64,000 bases of DNA from Prosthecobacter debontii (GTDB taxonomy: Bacteria > Verrucomicrobiota > Verrucomicrobiia > Verrucomicrobiales > Verrucomicrobiaceae). The notes under the pieces are model-generated. The model had not been told where the DNA came from. It made no database searches and saw only the letters and a program-made list of their open reading frames with translations. The stretch lies in NCBI GenBank assembly GCA_945860295.1, contig CAMAQH010000009.1, forward strand, positions 1 to 64,000, read 5' to 3'. The first letter of the stretch is position 1, and every line of letters begins with the position of its first letter. Below are positions 15,001 through 19,649 of the stretch, in pieces. A program made the position numbers and the translations under genes.

Positions 15001-17038
15001 TGGTCGCGGCAAGAACACCACGAACCACATTCATGGTGCCGACGAAATTATTGGTCGCATTCGATAGCAAAAGAGTGCCGCCGATGCCGCCGTCAGCCGC
15101 CACGCCGCCGCCAGTGCCTAGATTCAATCCGCTCGCACCCGTGACCTGACCGCTGAGTTCGAGGCCCGCGACGATGTTAGACGTGTTGGCGGTGATTGGG
15201 TTGAGGACGATGAAGGTCGGGGTGGCCGCGCTCAGAGTGGTGGTGCCAGTGAACTCAAGGCCGTAACCATTCAGGTTGTTTGTGGTCAGGCTGTTGGCAC
15301 CGATGGAGAGGGTATTGAGCTGGATTGTCTTATTAAGAGCGGTAGCCCCCGGAAAACCAGCCACACCGGTGCGATCCACGGAAATGGTGCTGTTGCCGGT
15401 GACGGTCACATCATCGCCAAACACAATGTCCTGCTTATTGCCGTAGCCGGAGCCGTCATCGCGGAGATCTAAGGAACCACCACTGAGAGTGATAGCATTG
15501 GCAGCGCCTGTATTCATCGCCGCTCTGGAAACCAACAGGTTACCACCGGAGACACTGACTCCACCAGTAAAGGTATTGGTAGCACCGAGAATCCAGCGGC
15601 CAATGCCGGTTTTGGCAATCGAAGTGGCGCCACCCGCACCATCGCCAATGATCGCAAGCAGGGTGTTGTTACCATTGCTGGCTCCCGCCAGCGTGAGTGT
15701 GCGCGCGCCAGAGCCGGACAGCCCCATGGTCCCCACATTGGAGAAGGTCAGCGCCGCATTGGCCGCACCCGAGGCGTCAAGCGTACCGCCGTTGTTAGTC
15801 AGGGTGAAGAGGCGATCCGTCGAGATGACTGCCCCAGTATATTGAAGGCCACCGCCATCAAGCACGAGGTTGGTGTCCGCATTGGCAGAAGAGCCGATGC
15901 CGCTATTAACTCCTCCAGCAGCAAGAGAGTTCGTGGAGAAAGTACCGCCACTGAGGGTGGTGACGCCGTTGTAGCTGCTGGCGTTGATGTTGGTCAACTG
16001 GCCTGCGCCGGTCTTGGTAACAGCATTGGCACCCGAGATGGCTCCGGTGGTGAGGAGTGCATTAGATTGCACGTCGAAAGTTGCCCCACCAGTAAGAGTG
16101 ACCGCACCGACGGTGACGCCTCCAGTGCCCGTGGTAGCATTGGGACCGCGTGCTATAGAGAGGGTATTTGCACCAATGGAGAGGGCACCGAGGGTGTGCG
16201 TGACGCCAGGACTTGCAGCAGTCACACGATCAGAGGTGATCGTGGCGTTACCGCTCACTGTGGTGCTGCGATTGAAGGCGAGAGCCGTGTCGTTGGCCAA
16301 CTGTAGATCGCCCCCTGAAAGAGCCAGCGCTCCAGCGCCAAGCGCAGAGGCTGTGGTGGTGGCGCGAAGGACACCAGAACTGACCGTGGTCGTTCCGCTA
16401 TAAGTGTTAATACCCGAGAGTGTCACTCTACCAGCGCCCGACTGAGTCAAGCCACCAGCGCCAGCACCGATGATGCCAGTGATCGAGGTATTGCCCGCGC
16501 CATTAAGCGTCAGAAGGTTGGCTCCTATGTTGACTCCTCCGCTGATGGTCAGCGTCTTAGTGGTCGCCGTGGTCCAGTTTTGCGCCCCGCCCAAAATCGT
16601 GTTGGCAGATATAGTCGCTGAGTCGTTAGCATTGATGCCGCCATTGATGGTGAGAGAATTGCCACCACCGGCGATGGTGTAATTGCCCGAACCTGCCGCA
16701 TTGAAAGTCAGGATGCCTGCCGTGATGGGGGAACCAAGGGTGATCGTCCCTGCTGCGCCATCGCCAAATCCGAAAATGGCATCGTCGGGGGTAGCATTGT
16801 TCCAGTTCACAATTCCCGCGTTGTCCCAGTTTCCCGCCCCATTAATCCAAGTACCTCCGCCGTCGCGGACCCCCAGTGCACCGCTGGAATCCCATGTCAG
16901 AGTGGCACCTTTGACCTGAACACTCCAGAGGGCAAACTGCACCAGGAGAATGGCGGAGATCGACGTGTTCCACGCGGGGCGGCGCAGGCAACGGATCAAG
17001 CGCTCGGGGAGTGAGACGGTTTGGTTGGGAGTGTTCAT
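1..17038 (-). CDS. Giant autotransporter-associated beta-strand-repeat protein (N-terminal part, runs off the left edge)
   Basis: One reading frame stays open from the ATG at 17038 down to base 2, at least 5,679 codons, with the C-terminus outside the window. The first ~45 residues form a long signal peptide: an Arg-rich n-region, a hydrophobic stretch near residues 27-40, and a likely cleavage after VKGA. The rest is Gly/Thr/Asn/Ser-rich and almost free of Cys, built from short repeats such as 'TGANTYTGGTTVNAGTL'-type units typical of passenger-associated transport repeats (TIGR02601/PF12951). Larger cassettes recur: type A with RADI..D.S.TG.G..FATY near residues 1106, 2209, 3281 and 4489, and type B with GWA..NG.EFASY near 1519, 2619, 3686 and 4899. 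This is known for secreted surface adhesin-like proteins; function and any C-terminal beta-barrel or sorting domain cannot be seen. No Shine-Dalgarno precedes the ATG, where the leader is pyrimidine-rich. Confidence 0.93.
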   Translation of the reverse strand, partial: MNTPNQTVSLPERLIRCLRRPAWNTSISAILLVQFALWSVQVKGATLTWDSSGALGVRDGGGTWINGAGNWDNAGIVNWNNATPDDAIFGFGDGAAGTITLGSPITAGILTFNAAGSGNYTIAGGGNSLTINGGINANDSATISANTILGGAQNWTTATTKTLTISGGVNIGANLLTLNGAGNTSITGIIGAGAGGLTQSGAGRVTLSGINTYSGTTTVSSGVLRATTTASALGAGALALSGGDLQLANDTALAFNRSTTVSGNATITSDRVTAASPGVTHTLGALSIGANTLSIARGPNATTGTGGVTVGAVTLTGGATFDVQSNALLTTGAISGANAVTKTGAGQLTNINASSYNGVTTLSGGTFSTNSLAAGGVNSGIGSSANADTNLVLDGGGLQYTGAVISTDRLFTLTNNGGTLDASGAANAALTFSNVGTMGLSGSGARTLTLAGASNGNNTLLAIIGDGAGGATSIAKTGIGRWILGATNTFTGGVSVSGGNLLVSRAAMNTGAANAITLSGGSLDLRDDGSGYGNKQDIVFGDDVTVTGNSTISVDRTGVAGFPGATALNKTIQLNTLSIGANSLTTNNLNGYGLEFTGTTTLSAATPTFIVLNPITANTSNIVAGLELSGQVTGASGLNLGTGGGVAADGGIGGTLLLSNATNNFVGTMNVVRGVLAATSDGALGDTANGINLNAAGAGAVATFRAADNINLAATRTITLSNATAANNVIEVVQGKTLTLNSAFGGANGFVKADNGIMDITVTNGAYAGAVTINAGAIRLSNATALGTSAITVSPAAVTGSALQLFSSTSASFGNAINLQGANNVFLGGINFGGQLQSVSGTNTTTGVITAAFDAAIGANAGILNIDGTINNNTVTARTFAFNAQGSSVINLNSNMTAATATVNQWVGIRKYGTGTLNITTANAVVPTADITVLQGTMSLNGLGTILGGAAIPILVNPGATLTLDNSGTNTNNRLGTTRLITLSGGNLNVIGSAAGTTTQTFAAPTFARGQSIITVTPGAGQTAGLVFGAPNNPSTANNAAAATAPTGATALFRGLGLGTVAGPNVATIAATTTGFVVVGQTGATATPNKSIIPWALVDPTNTGTGTSFATGDTVAAAANITAILRPLNTGTEMAAALTVDTNVRLTTAPAAIDTRRLNSLTLESGGGVTMKSLDLLTIQSGGILTKAGNTGISGGVLSYVAGNVPLIFHTVGLATDNTTVTSLLQGGQSQGGGNIGFIKAGDGILTLAPTASVITGVAGNVAGGQTEINQGTLKLAGGNNTLYFNNFLSLIGGTLDLNGTAQTSRLFDGGSTFNGGGTIIGSAGSTFVQNLDNTARNFSGSINGSVAFQRTGQNTLTLFSDSNTTGDTLISGGTTLLRDSARFSGTTNLDINYGTLTLDNNVGTIDISDVQGRINNAAAIDLRGGTISYIGRAQTASTETLGAVNADQGASTITVATGGTGINSADLTLTSLARTAASGATLNVTGTSLGLIGNAPRVLITGQTNTASFAPWLIINSGDYAAYAEGNGLGALGVAGFPTYAAALASGNNLPTNISNTGGDVVIGAATTIGSLRLSGAATRNITFTLGTETLNLALGGLLRSNDNNATNIGTTALRGVLTAGGSAVAGNTELIVYHNQNTFSINSVIANTGLGTSTVSLVKSGAATLALTANNTYTGGTIVNQGPLRLDGGVGVITVPLAAIPATGLVINGGTVNMNANGGQIAAGNTVVINGPGVLNLTGANTLAGLEFNNNGGGATNPTVNSAGGGSVIGGGNALGGTLTLNGGVTVTSSNPGSIAQIIGRVDLGASNRTFNVASTLFNGQDVSALQPAVNVQAAMIGTAGLTKSGAGVLGLQAQNPYTGNTTVSAGTIAISANPAGAFAGARNSRLDLASGTSYLNLNGASALFGSITGTGVVTNAASTAGALLVGFDNTNSTFAGSFARFSAAAPNTLNVTKIGSGNLTLGGTSTSTGTLIAAQGTLTYSGTANSLFGTNNVLDGGTLVLDNSGTNVNSRLGGQVDTATDSVGLTLNGGTLTIRGNSAASTTESLGIVIPKTSGVASSASTALLVTNVDNLVVGMGISGAGIAANTTIIAINQATLTLSQNATVPAASALTTQGGQVTMASGNSIINLTPTAGQGTILNAGVLGAVTTGSSLLLRGPNLGSTAGAGVANFTLTGTAPAQIGGATAAGTVNMSIRPDILVDTSLTGAGTSFATYIGADGANTVGGPGFRALTAAEYAPFMTTVTAPVNTGNVGLSLPQGGAFIAATTINSLTLTGNGNTLAAGPLPQNTTLTVTSGGILAQTGNRGLNGGLIAFGGTPGFVYANGDLAVSAAFTGTAGVAKGGTGTMNLNRAQLYTGATTVNNGILTLNGGANTLFVSAIGVANILQVNSGTVNLNGNNQSVSTLGSANNLAGTGGTITNTGAQAVFTVTGGTATPANGAGFSGSINGNIDLVKTGNNTATFTNANTFTGTTIIRGGVLTLIDSGTLANTTSVAASLGTTLNIDNRGLVDNVTRLGVIPVGLTGASLNYFSGNGTDSVQNLGALTLNGGTSFVNSTVGSGGSALLNFTSLTRNTDSVVNFGGSNLGISLNAGNAEIKFGTALTLASNLIGGWAIVNGNEFASYLPGTGIGTLNQTGFPGYSGTTIPAGTQPTQNIRIVAAGTIPTVAGYQLNSLNIVGNFNLAFTLATDSVNLVSGGLLKSANNVNTIGAAADSGRISAGALTAGVKELFITNDQNALTVNSRIVDNSGGGNTRLILTSGVNGGTFTLTAPNTHTGGTVINGGTTTLAGTNAQAVLPSAGGITINNATLAYIIGQSGKIATGANLTINGGGVLNLWGNTSFNDFTFTHDGNAAGSLVRTASVTANTTTTVANSTTLTIAGTNAADGLVVGMPITGTNIPAGTTIVAIAGSVVTMSQPATAAATNTTVTFGSTLTLTGNIVATTNTPSSAPSFSVSTSGLINIGATNHNITVNGTSDSPLGLVLPTMIGTTGGITKLGNSGLRLDGFNYYTGATTLSAGTLFLGVANTIPYASTFTMAGTSRLDLNALSQTLSQLSGSGDITNNGAAGTLTFGLNNAATSFNGRFLGYNDVTLPNVNVQKIGSGSFGLTGGDSTSIGTFTVNGGAVTYSGTASSAFGTYVVNQTGSLVLDNSTTNENFRLGGLLKNVQVAGGEFKIIGNSGAATFESINQLNLGSGQGFVTLAPNAGQSTILNMATTAAGASNSGMTLILRGTSLGSTPGNGVANVYSSTPNIAGGAGLPGFNNMSVRADIIGDTSATGNGAGFVTYFPGVGFRLLNPSTEMSSTLANSLSNSNVALSSNQTFTTNAFNSLTINAGGGLTAFNAGSILNFAASGGLITTANATITGGQLAVTQGYIHTLNGSTLTLNSSFNPTTTGGIVKAGNGTLDITKQQYYTGTTTVNNGILKLNSGNDNTIAVVPTTTVPTAPALTVNAGTFDLFGKNQLVGVLTNNNPLPSTGGTVTNTSGTAATLTTTGTGTFGGVIAGNLNLTRAGNTTTTLTSPQTYSGTTTVRGGTLQLRDSATLASTTGLNLEFGILNIDNSALANLANRVADTNAISTRGGTITLNGVQGQTVTETLGTVTTQGGFSTVTATPGNTGRAVLTITDLVRAAGNGSRVNFTGVNLGFPDVGSSQVLLTNLNGVALTPAILTASNNILGGWATTNGTEFASWTAAKGVGPLNNAGYAGYSGTTMPGATQPTQNIRLTAAGAVPTVAGYSLNSLNIVGDANITFTAGTDTLNLVSGGLLKSGNNANTIGATVGSGRLTSGGTVAALSELFIMNNQNTLTVNSIIQDSGTVGASTRLVIAGAGTVSLAANNTYTGGTVVNSALTLGGGPGVVTIPNPGAPGGATLTINNAAVSMSTNAGQIGANNNLVINGGGTLTYIGNNTAAGTINFNNQGGTGTPALNATGNAVSSATVSGSNTVIVANAGLAVGMQVTGAGIPAGTTIASLISTTGITLSSNAIATTTGNTLNFGALTLSGGNITSVNDSFGTTPTMTGGLNLNGAATTINTSGISSAGLVITGVLTNGSIVKTGTGSLTMNGLSNYAGGTTLSAGSLILGTTTLQQGVFINGPLGTGTLTVNADATKLTGTNSTIFNAISVTNPSQTLTINGLTGGNNLTLNGLISFSGTPTINTESIGTVTTLGAAYTGAFALTKTGNGILALSNIANTYTGVTTVSGGTIRPGATSGFSRFSEVALAAGATLDLNNANFVTKSITGTGLVTNNAAASTLSTGFNNSNFTFSGLFGSGNQNSNTFNLLKLGTGVMTIDSNTRVTGGSQTSTALGTLTVSQGELKLNGANGTVGFAQYTLNTTGSLTLDNSAANRNDRLGGGVPTHGLQLNGGNFNIIGNSGAPTIETLGTGPIGQLNTNNGGSTITLTANAAQPLTFSVGIMQGLSGGGSALFRGSNLGGTPGAGTANFYVGGPSLNLPLPNFSTIGSLTGGAGLDGATTMSIRADIIADSSATGTGTGFATYSAATGLRPLTTAELATSLYRAIATNANVAFSGNQTFGTQQVNTFTFNNTATLTGIGDTATLTTGSGGLLVLPTGAGKSFSGGIVNGGGNQLIIHQTDAVNTLVIDSVLTGSNGFIKTGAGAVSLNRQSFITTSSNYTINQGTLTLNSGAANTMVLLPGAGNPQAINIAVNGGTLDLNGQNQAIGTLSSISVLAGTGGTITSTGAATLTSITGAATFAGVLAGAGLGYTRSAVNAATSNTTLTSNNTYGGATIIRGGTVTLRDQGRLSGTSSITLNHGGLILDDTGLYTATELGVNRTGATAISMTGGTLSYLGAQTGASTSTVTLTGGASPGGINTINVTPLGVATNTLTISNLVRGGAGATLNFTGTTLGQNGVGTSQVILTALNGVAPALDDGIIGGWATVAGTDFATYVAPAGNQGGVGALGTNGFGNYAGVATGTATLLTAGVAADNITVAASVSGVTTRNINSLRVSVASTITLTAANTLTVDTGGVLLNGLASVITGGNLTAGAGNELFVYANNTATISSRITGVSTALVKSGPSVLTLAGTVANTFGGGTIVNQGTLTLGGTAGIVQVPGALTINNANVGATNAGQIAAASAIVINGAGTLSYSGANTISGGITFNNIGGTNPVPLAVVTLANSTSVNQSATVTVSSTAGLWSGMNISSGRNIGGMITSILSATQFTMSQAANAAGGDNSVVVTNASPSIVTSGVLSLNSNITVTNDNLGLTPTIGAATTGGTLDLGGATRTITTNGLSPNSLNIYAPITGAGATNQILKNGTGGLLLSAASTFGAIGSTGVTLSAGSILLGTDSTPNTVGGTITAGPLGLGTLVMANGTKLMAVNGNRTVINAITASGDLIMGTSPNNLTLNGVVTFSTAASAINVESPNNTLALGANIAGLTTLTKSGLGRLDLNGVNSTITVGVTVNSGTLAAGNQYALGGSNYTAGPAVTLAGGAYAQNINNIFTQNAVNVTGDAYINALAANSMIGAVTVTTPRAVGFGGGQQTNIAGALTLNGSGATTIFTTNNALVSGALMGATSTDVTKVGTGALFVAGTGSNRTGNYIVDQGILASTSGGTPFGSGNFTVNSAGILRLASTANVQGAATVTVNTNSEGLGVLALAYNGAIPANTTFAGTTGASFGGILAVDAAGFSTALDLTAFGGANVMLGSTLGGNYTAASLTT

Positions 17039-17177
17039 AAAAGTTTAAGGGACGAGTTAAAAAGAGGCAGCAAAAGACGAAAAAGAGGTCAGGCGAGACG
17101 AGGCAAGGTGCTAAAAAGAATAAAAACCGATTTGATCGAAAAATAGACAAAGCAAGAAATCACCGAACCACGAGTGC

Positions 17178-17193
17178 TGGCACGATGCTTGCT
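17178..17193 (+). promoter_or_regulatory. Sigma-54 (RpoN) type -24/-12 promoter
   Basis: The sequence TGGCACG-ATGC-TTGCT matches the sigma-54 consensus TGGCACG-N4-TTGCW at every defined position with the correct spacing. It lies in an AT-rich gene-free region and points rightwards, away from the giant repeat protein. Transcription would start near 17204. No plus-strand gene lies downstream before 18809, so the product would be a non-coding RNA or an antisense transcript. The match is seen directly; activity is inferred. Confidence 0.6.
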
Positions 17194-17235
17194 TTGGAAA
17201 TTTAGAAATTGGTTAGACACGCTGTAAAAGCTCGG

Positions 17236-17266
17236 TTTTCCAATGCCTAACGGAAGGCATGGAAAA
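17236..17266. terminator. Strong A/T-flanked hairpin, candidate terminator of a short RNA
   Basis: A 12-bp stem with one bulged A pairs 17236-17248 with 17255-17266; the loop is AACGGA. The outer four pairs are T-A, so the hairpin is nearly symmetric and could act on either strand. On the plus strand it is followed by TAATTT, a weak U-tract. It lies about 30 bases after the predicted start of the sigma-54 promoter, giving a candidate RNA of about 65-70 nt. Confidence 0.45.
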
Positions 17267-17621
17267 TAATTTGGTTTGAACTATAAATGAAAAGTGTGAC
17301 TCTGCTGAGTGTGACTTAGGACGGTTGGCTAGAATATAAAAGGTAACAATTTTCATGTAATCACAGGGAGCCTACATCCGCCAAGCCTTTTATTTTCATT
17401 TTTAGCGCAGAATAGCTATCACTTAACACACTGCGATTATCTGCATTTCAGTAATTTAGGCGGCATCTGCATGTCTTATTAGATTATGTGAAAAGTCACT
17501 GGAATGAGTGCTTTAAGAAATGAAAATTGGGGGTGACGGGACAGACGATTTCCAGCCCGGAAAACTGGGGATTTTCATCAGATGGCTGTGGGGTTTGGGG
17601 TTTGAAAATCTATTCTACCAC
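17267..17621. other. AT-rich intergenic stretch without a recognised gene
   Basis: This stretch is markedly richer in A and T than its surroundings and has no open frame with coding character on either strand. It separates the giant repeat-protein gene from the RNA-binding protein gene, both on the minus strand, so it probably contains the promoter of the giant gene. No clear sigma-70 boxes were assigned. Confidence 0.5.
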
Positions 17622-17655
17622 AAAAAAGCCCGCTCTCCGGCGTGGAGGCGGGCTT
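17622..17655 (-). terminator. Rho-independent terminator of the RRM gene
   Basis: On the minus strand AAGCCCGC (17655-17648) pairs with GCGGGCTT (17633-17626) around a 14-base loop and is followed by a run of T. It begins 22 bases after the stop codon of the RNA-binding protein gene, which fixes its role. Confidence 0.85.
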
Positions 17656-17677
17656 AATAAAAATCTTTACCGAAGAA

Positions 17678-18295
17678 CTAGGAGTCCGATTCGTCGTTGT
17701 GATCAGAGCGGTCATCACTGCCGATAGGCTTGGCGCCGCTGAGCTGAAGAGGGCGCCCCATGAAGTCTTTGTTGCTTAGTTCGGCAACGGCGCGGCGGGC
17801 TTCTTCGACTGAACCCATGGTGACAAAGGCGAAACCTTTGGAGCGCTGGGTGCGGTTGTTCACCACAACTTCGGCATTGCGGACGCTACCCAGACCACTG
17901 AAGAGCTCGAAGAGATCGCTCTCGGAGGCATCGTAGGAGAGATTGCCGACATAAAGACGATCTGTGGAGATGCTCGCTGGATCGACGGGCGTGGAGTCAC
18001 GACGCGGGCGCGGCTCACGTGGTGGACGGGAGGAATCCGAGCGATCTGAGCGAGGGCCACGATCAGAGGATGTGGAAGAGCCAGAACGCTGAGCTTTGGG
18101 TAGCGTGGCAGGCTTGCCGAGCAGACCAAAGGTGATGGCGCTCAAGAATTTCTGAAAGCCGGTCGGTTTGGGAACGCCGCCGCGTGGGGTGGAGGTGCGG
18201 CGGTCGGAGAAGCCTCCGCTTTGGCCACCCTGAGCGCCATTAGGACGGCGGGTGCGACGGCGGCGGGTGCCTTGTTGAGTTGAATTGTCTGACAT
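17678..18295 (-). CDS. RRM-type RNA-binding protein with basic, disordered N-terminus
   Basis: This 205-residue protein binds single-stranded RNA through one C-terminal RNA recognition motif. The RNP2 box LYVGNL is at residues 114-119 and RNP1 KGFAFVTM at 153-160, with the aromatic positions intact. The first ~110 residues are low complexity and rich in Arg, Ser, Pro and Gly, including an RRRRTRR cluster at 11-17; they look disordered. The last ~15 residues are acidic. Single-RRM proteins of this kind in bacteria are usually about 80-120 residues, so the long tail is unusual. It is preceded by more than 500 bases without a gene and followed by a clear terminator, so it is probably monocistronic. 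The exact RNA targets are unknown. Confidence 0.9.
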   Translation of the reverse strand: MSDNSTQQGTRRRRTRRPNGAQGGQSGGFSDRRTSTPRGGVPKPTGFQKFLSAITFGLLGKPATLPKAQRSGSSTSSDRGPRSDRSDSSRPPREPRPRRDSTPVDPASISTDRLYVGNLSYDASESDLFELFSGLGSVRNAEVVVNNRTQRSKGFAFVTMGSVEEARRAVAELSNKDFMGRPLQLSGAKPIGSDDRSDHNDESDS

Positions 18296-18808
18296 GAGGT
18301 GTTCGTTCTTGGGTGCTGTGGGGTTGGAGGCACCACGCTATGGGGCGTGCTAAAGGCCGGTGCCGAGGAAGGACGACTGGTCACATCCTGTGGGACGGGT
18401 GGTGTGATAAACCGCTCAGGCGATTCATCGCAGCCCCATCGGGTGCCGCAATGGCTGGAGAGGGACCGGGTGGGTCCAATGTGCTCATGACCTGAATGGG
18501 TCACGAAGAGGCGTCCCGGCGAATAAATCGCAGGTCCAGTCAAAGCATTTGGCGCAGTCAGTGGGCTGGCGTGGCGCATTTCAGCAGTTCGGTGGGGTGG
18601 ACGTTAGCCTCAGAGCACAGCGCTCTAGACAGTTGCGGGATGAGACTAGACGGAGGGTGAGTCGGGGTCAATAGGTGAATTCTGGGTCGACTGGCAAGTG
18701 GCTCAACGCAGCTTGGTCAGGGCGAAACTTTGGAGACTGAGTCGGGTTTGCTCTGGTTGGGTTCGGGAGATGAGTCCTGAGTTGCGATTTTGAGGCTTCC
18801 CGCCCACA
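18296..18808. other. Intergenic stretch between divergent genes, no gene seen
   Basis: About 510 bases separate the minus-strand RRM gene from the plus-strand secreted protein gene. Short open frames exist on both strands but none has a recognisable product, and they overlap one another. The region should contain both promoters; I could not assign them. Confidence 0.4.
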
Positions 18809-19522
18809 TTGATTGCGATGACGCGCCCCCAGGTCTCTTATCTTGCCAGTCTGCTTTTACCTCTGCTCCAAGCAGTGGCACAAACGCCCTCTCCGGTCTC
18901 ACCCGTGGTGAATCCGAAACCGATGGCTGGCACACTGCCGAGTCAGCGCCCCGGAGATAGACGCGGCATGATGCCGAGTTTTGGGCGGCCTCCAATGCGC
19001 TCGGAAGACTTCGACAAAATACCTGAAGAGGAAAAGAAGCGTGTGCGGGAGGCTTTGGATAAAGTCTGGGGTAGACCTGAGGTGATCGAGGCGCGAGATC
19101 AGGCGATGAAGGCCAATGAGGAGATGCGCGACACGATCCGTCGTTCGCTAGAAAAAATTGACCCTGGAGCTGCGGCAATCTTAGCCAAGATCGGACCGAA
19201 AGACCATTTTGATCCACGGCAAATGCCAGCGATGCCGGAAGCCGACTCAGCGGAGTTTCCAAAGGCCCTCGTGCTGCGGCTAGGAATGGAGATGATGGCC
19301 TTTGCCAAACCTGAGCGCCGTGAGGAGACAAAGAAATTTCACGAGCGCATCATGGCCACGTCTCTTGTTCAGGCGGCGCTGAGCGAACTGGAGATCAAAC
19401 GCGGAGAAAAGCGTATCCAAGCCGCCCAGAAACTGCGGCAGACTTATCGAGAAGCCGCGATGCATGAGTTTCAGCAATTGCGTGAAAAACGTGCCGCCAG
19501 CGAAACGCCAGTGAAGCCGTAA
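18809..19522 (+). CDS. Secreted helical protein of unknown function
   Basis: The 237-residue product starts with a short hydrophobic stretch (residues ~9-24, ending AVAQ), consistent with a signal peptide; a second Met at residue 4 could be the true start. A Pro-rich linker with GDRRGMMPSFGRPP follows (about 30-65), then a long, strongly charged alpha-helical region (about 65-230) with many Glu, Lys and Arg and no Cys. I do not recognise a family. The composition resembles periplasmic heavy-metal-sensor or Spy/CpxP-like helical proteins, but I see no LTxxQ motif, so that remains speculation. It stands alone between non-coding stretches. Confidence 0.7.
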   Translation: MIAMTRPQVSYLASLLLPLLQAVAQTPSPVSPVVNPKPMAGTLPSQRPGDRRGMMPSFGRPPMRSEDFDKIPEEEKKRVREALDKVWGRPEVIEARDQAMKANEEMRDTIRRSLEKIDPGAAAILAKIGPKDHFDPRQMPAMPEADSAEFPKALVLRLGMEMMAFAKPERREETKKFHERIMATSLVQAALSELEIKRGEKRIQAAQKLRQTYREAAMHEFQQLREKRAASETPVKP

Positions 19523-19649
19523 CCCAGGATGACAACGACGATCAGATTATTCGTCAGCACCATCAACCCACGAATCGAGTTTTAGGAATCAAGTCTCACA
19601 GCCTGATTGCATGTAGTGAGCATAGGCATTACCCATGAATTATTGAATT

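Noticed and set aside
1-17038. Could the regular repeats be a CRISPR array or tandem DNA satellite?
   Set aside because: Repeats are protein-level and diverged in DNA, with no constant spacer length and a single continuous frame.
17527-17727. Plus-strand frame after the predicted sigma-54 promoter
   Set aside because: It runs through the terminator of the RRM gene into its coding region and begins with a GTG or ATG lacking a Shine-Dalgarno; composition is not coding-like.
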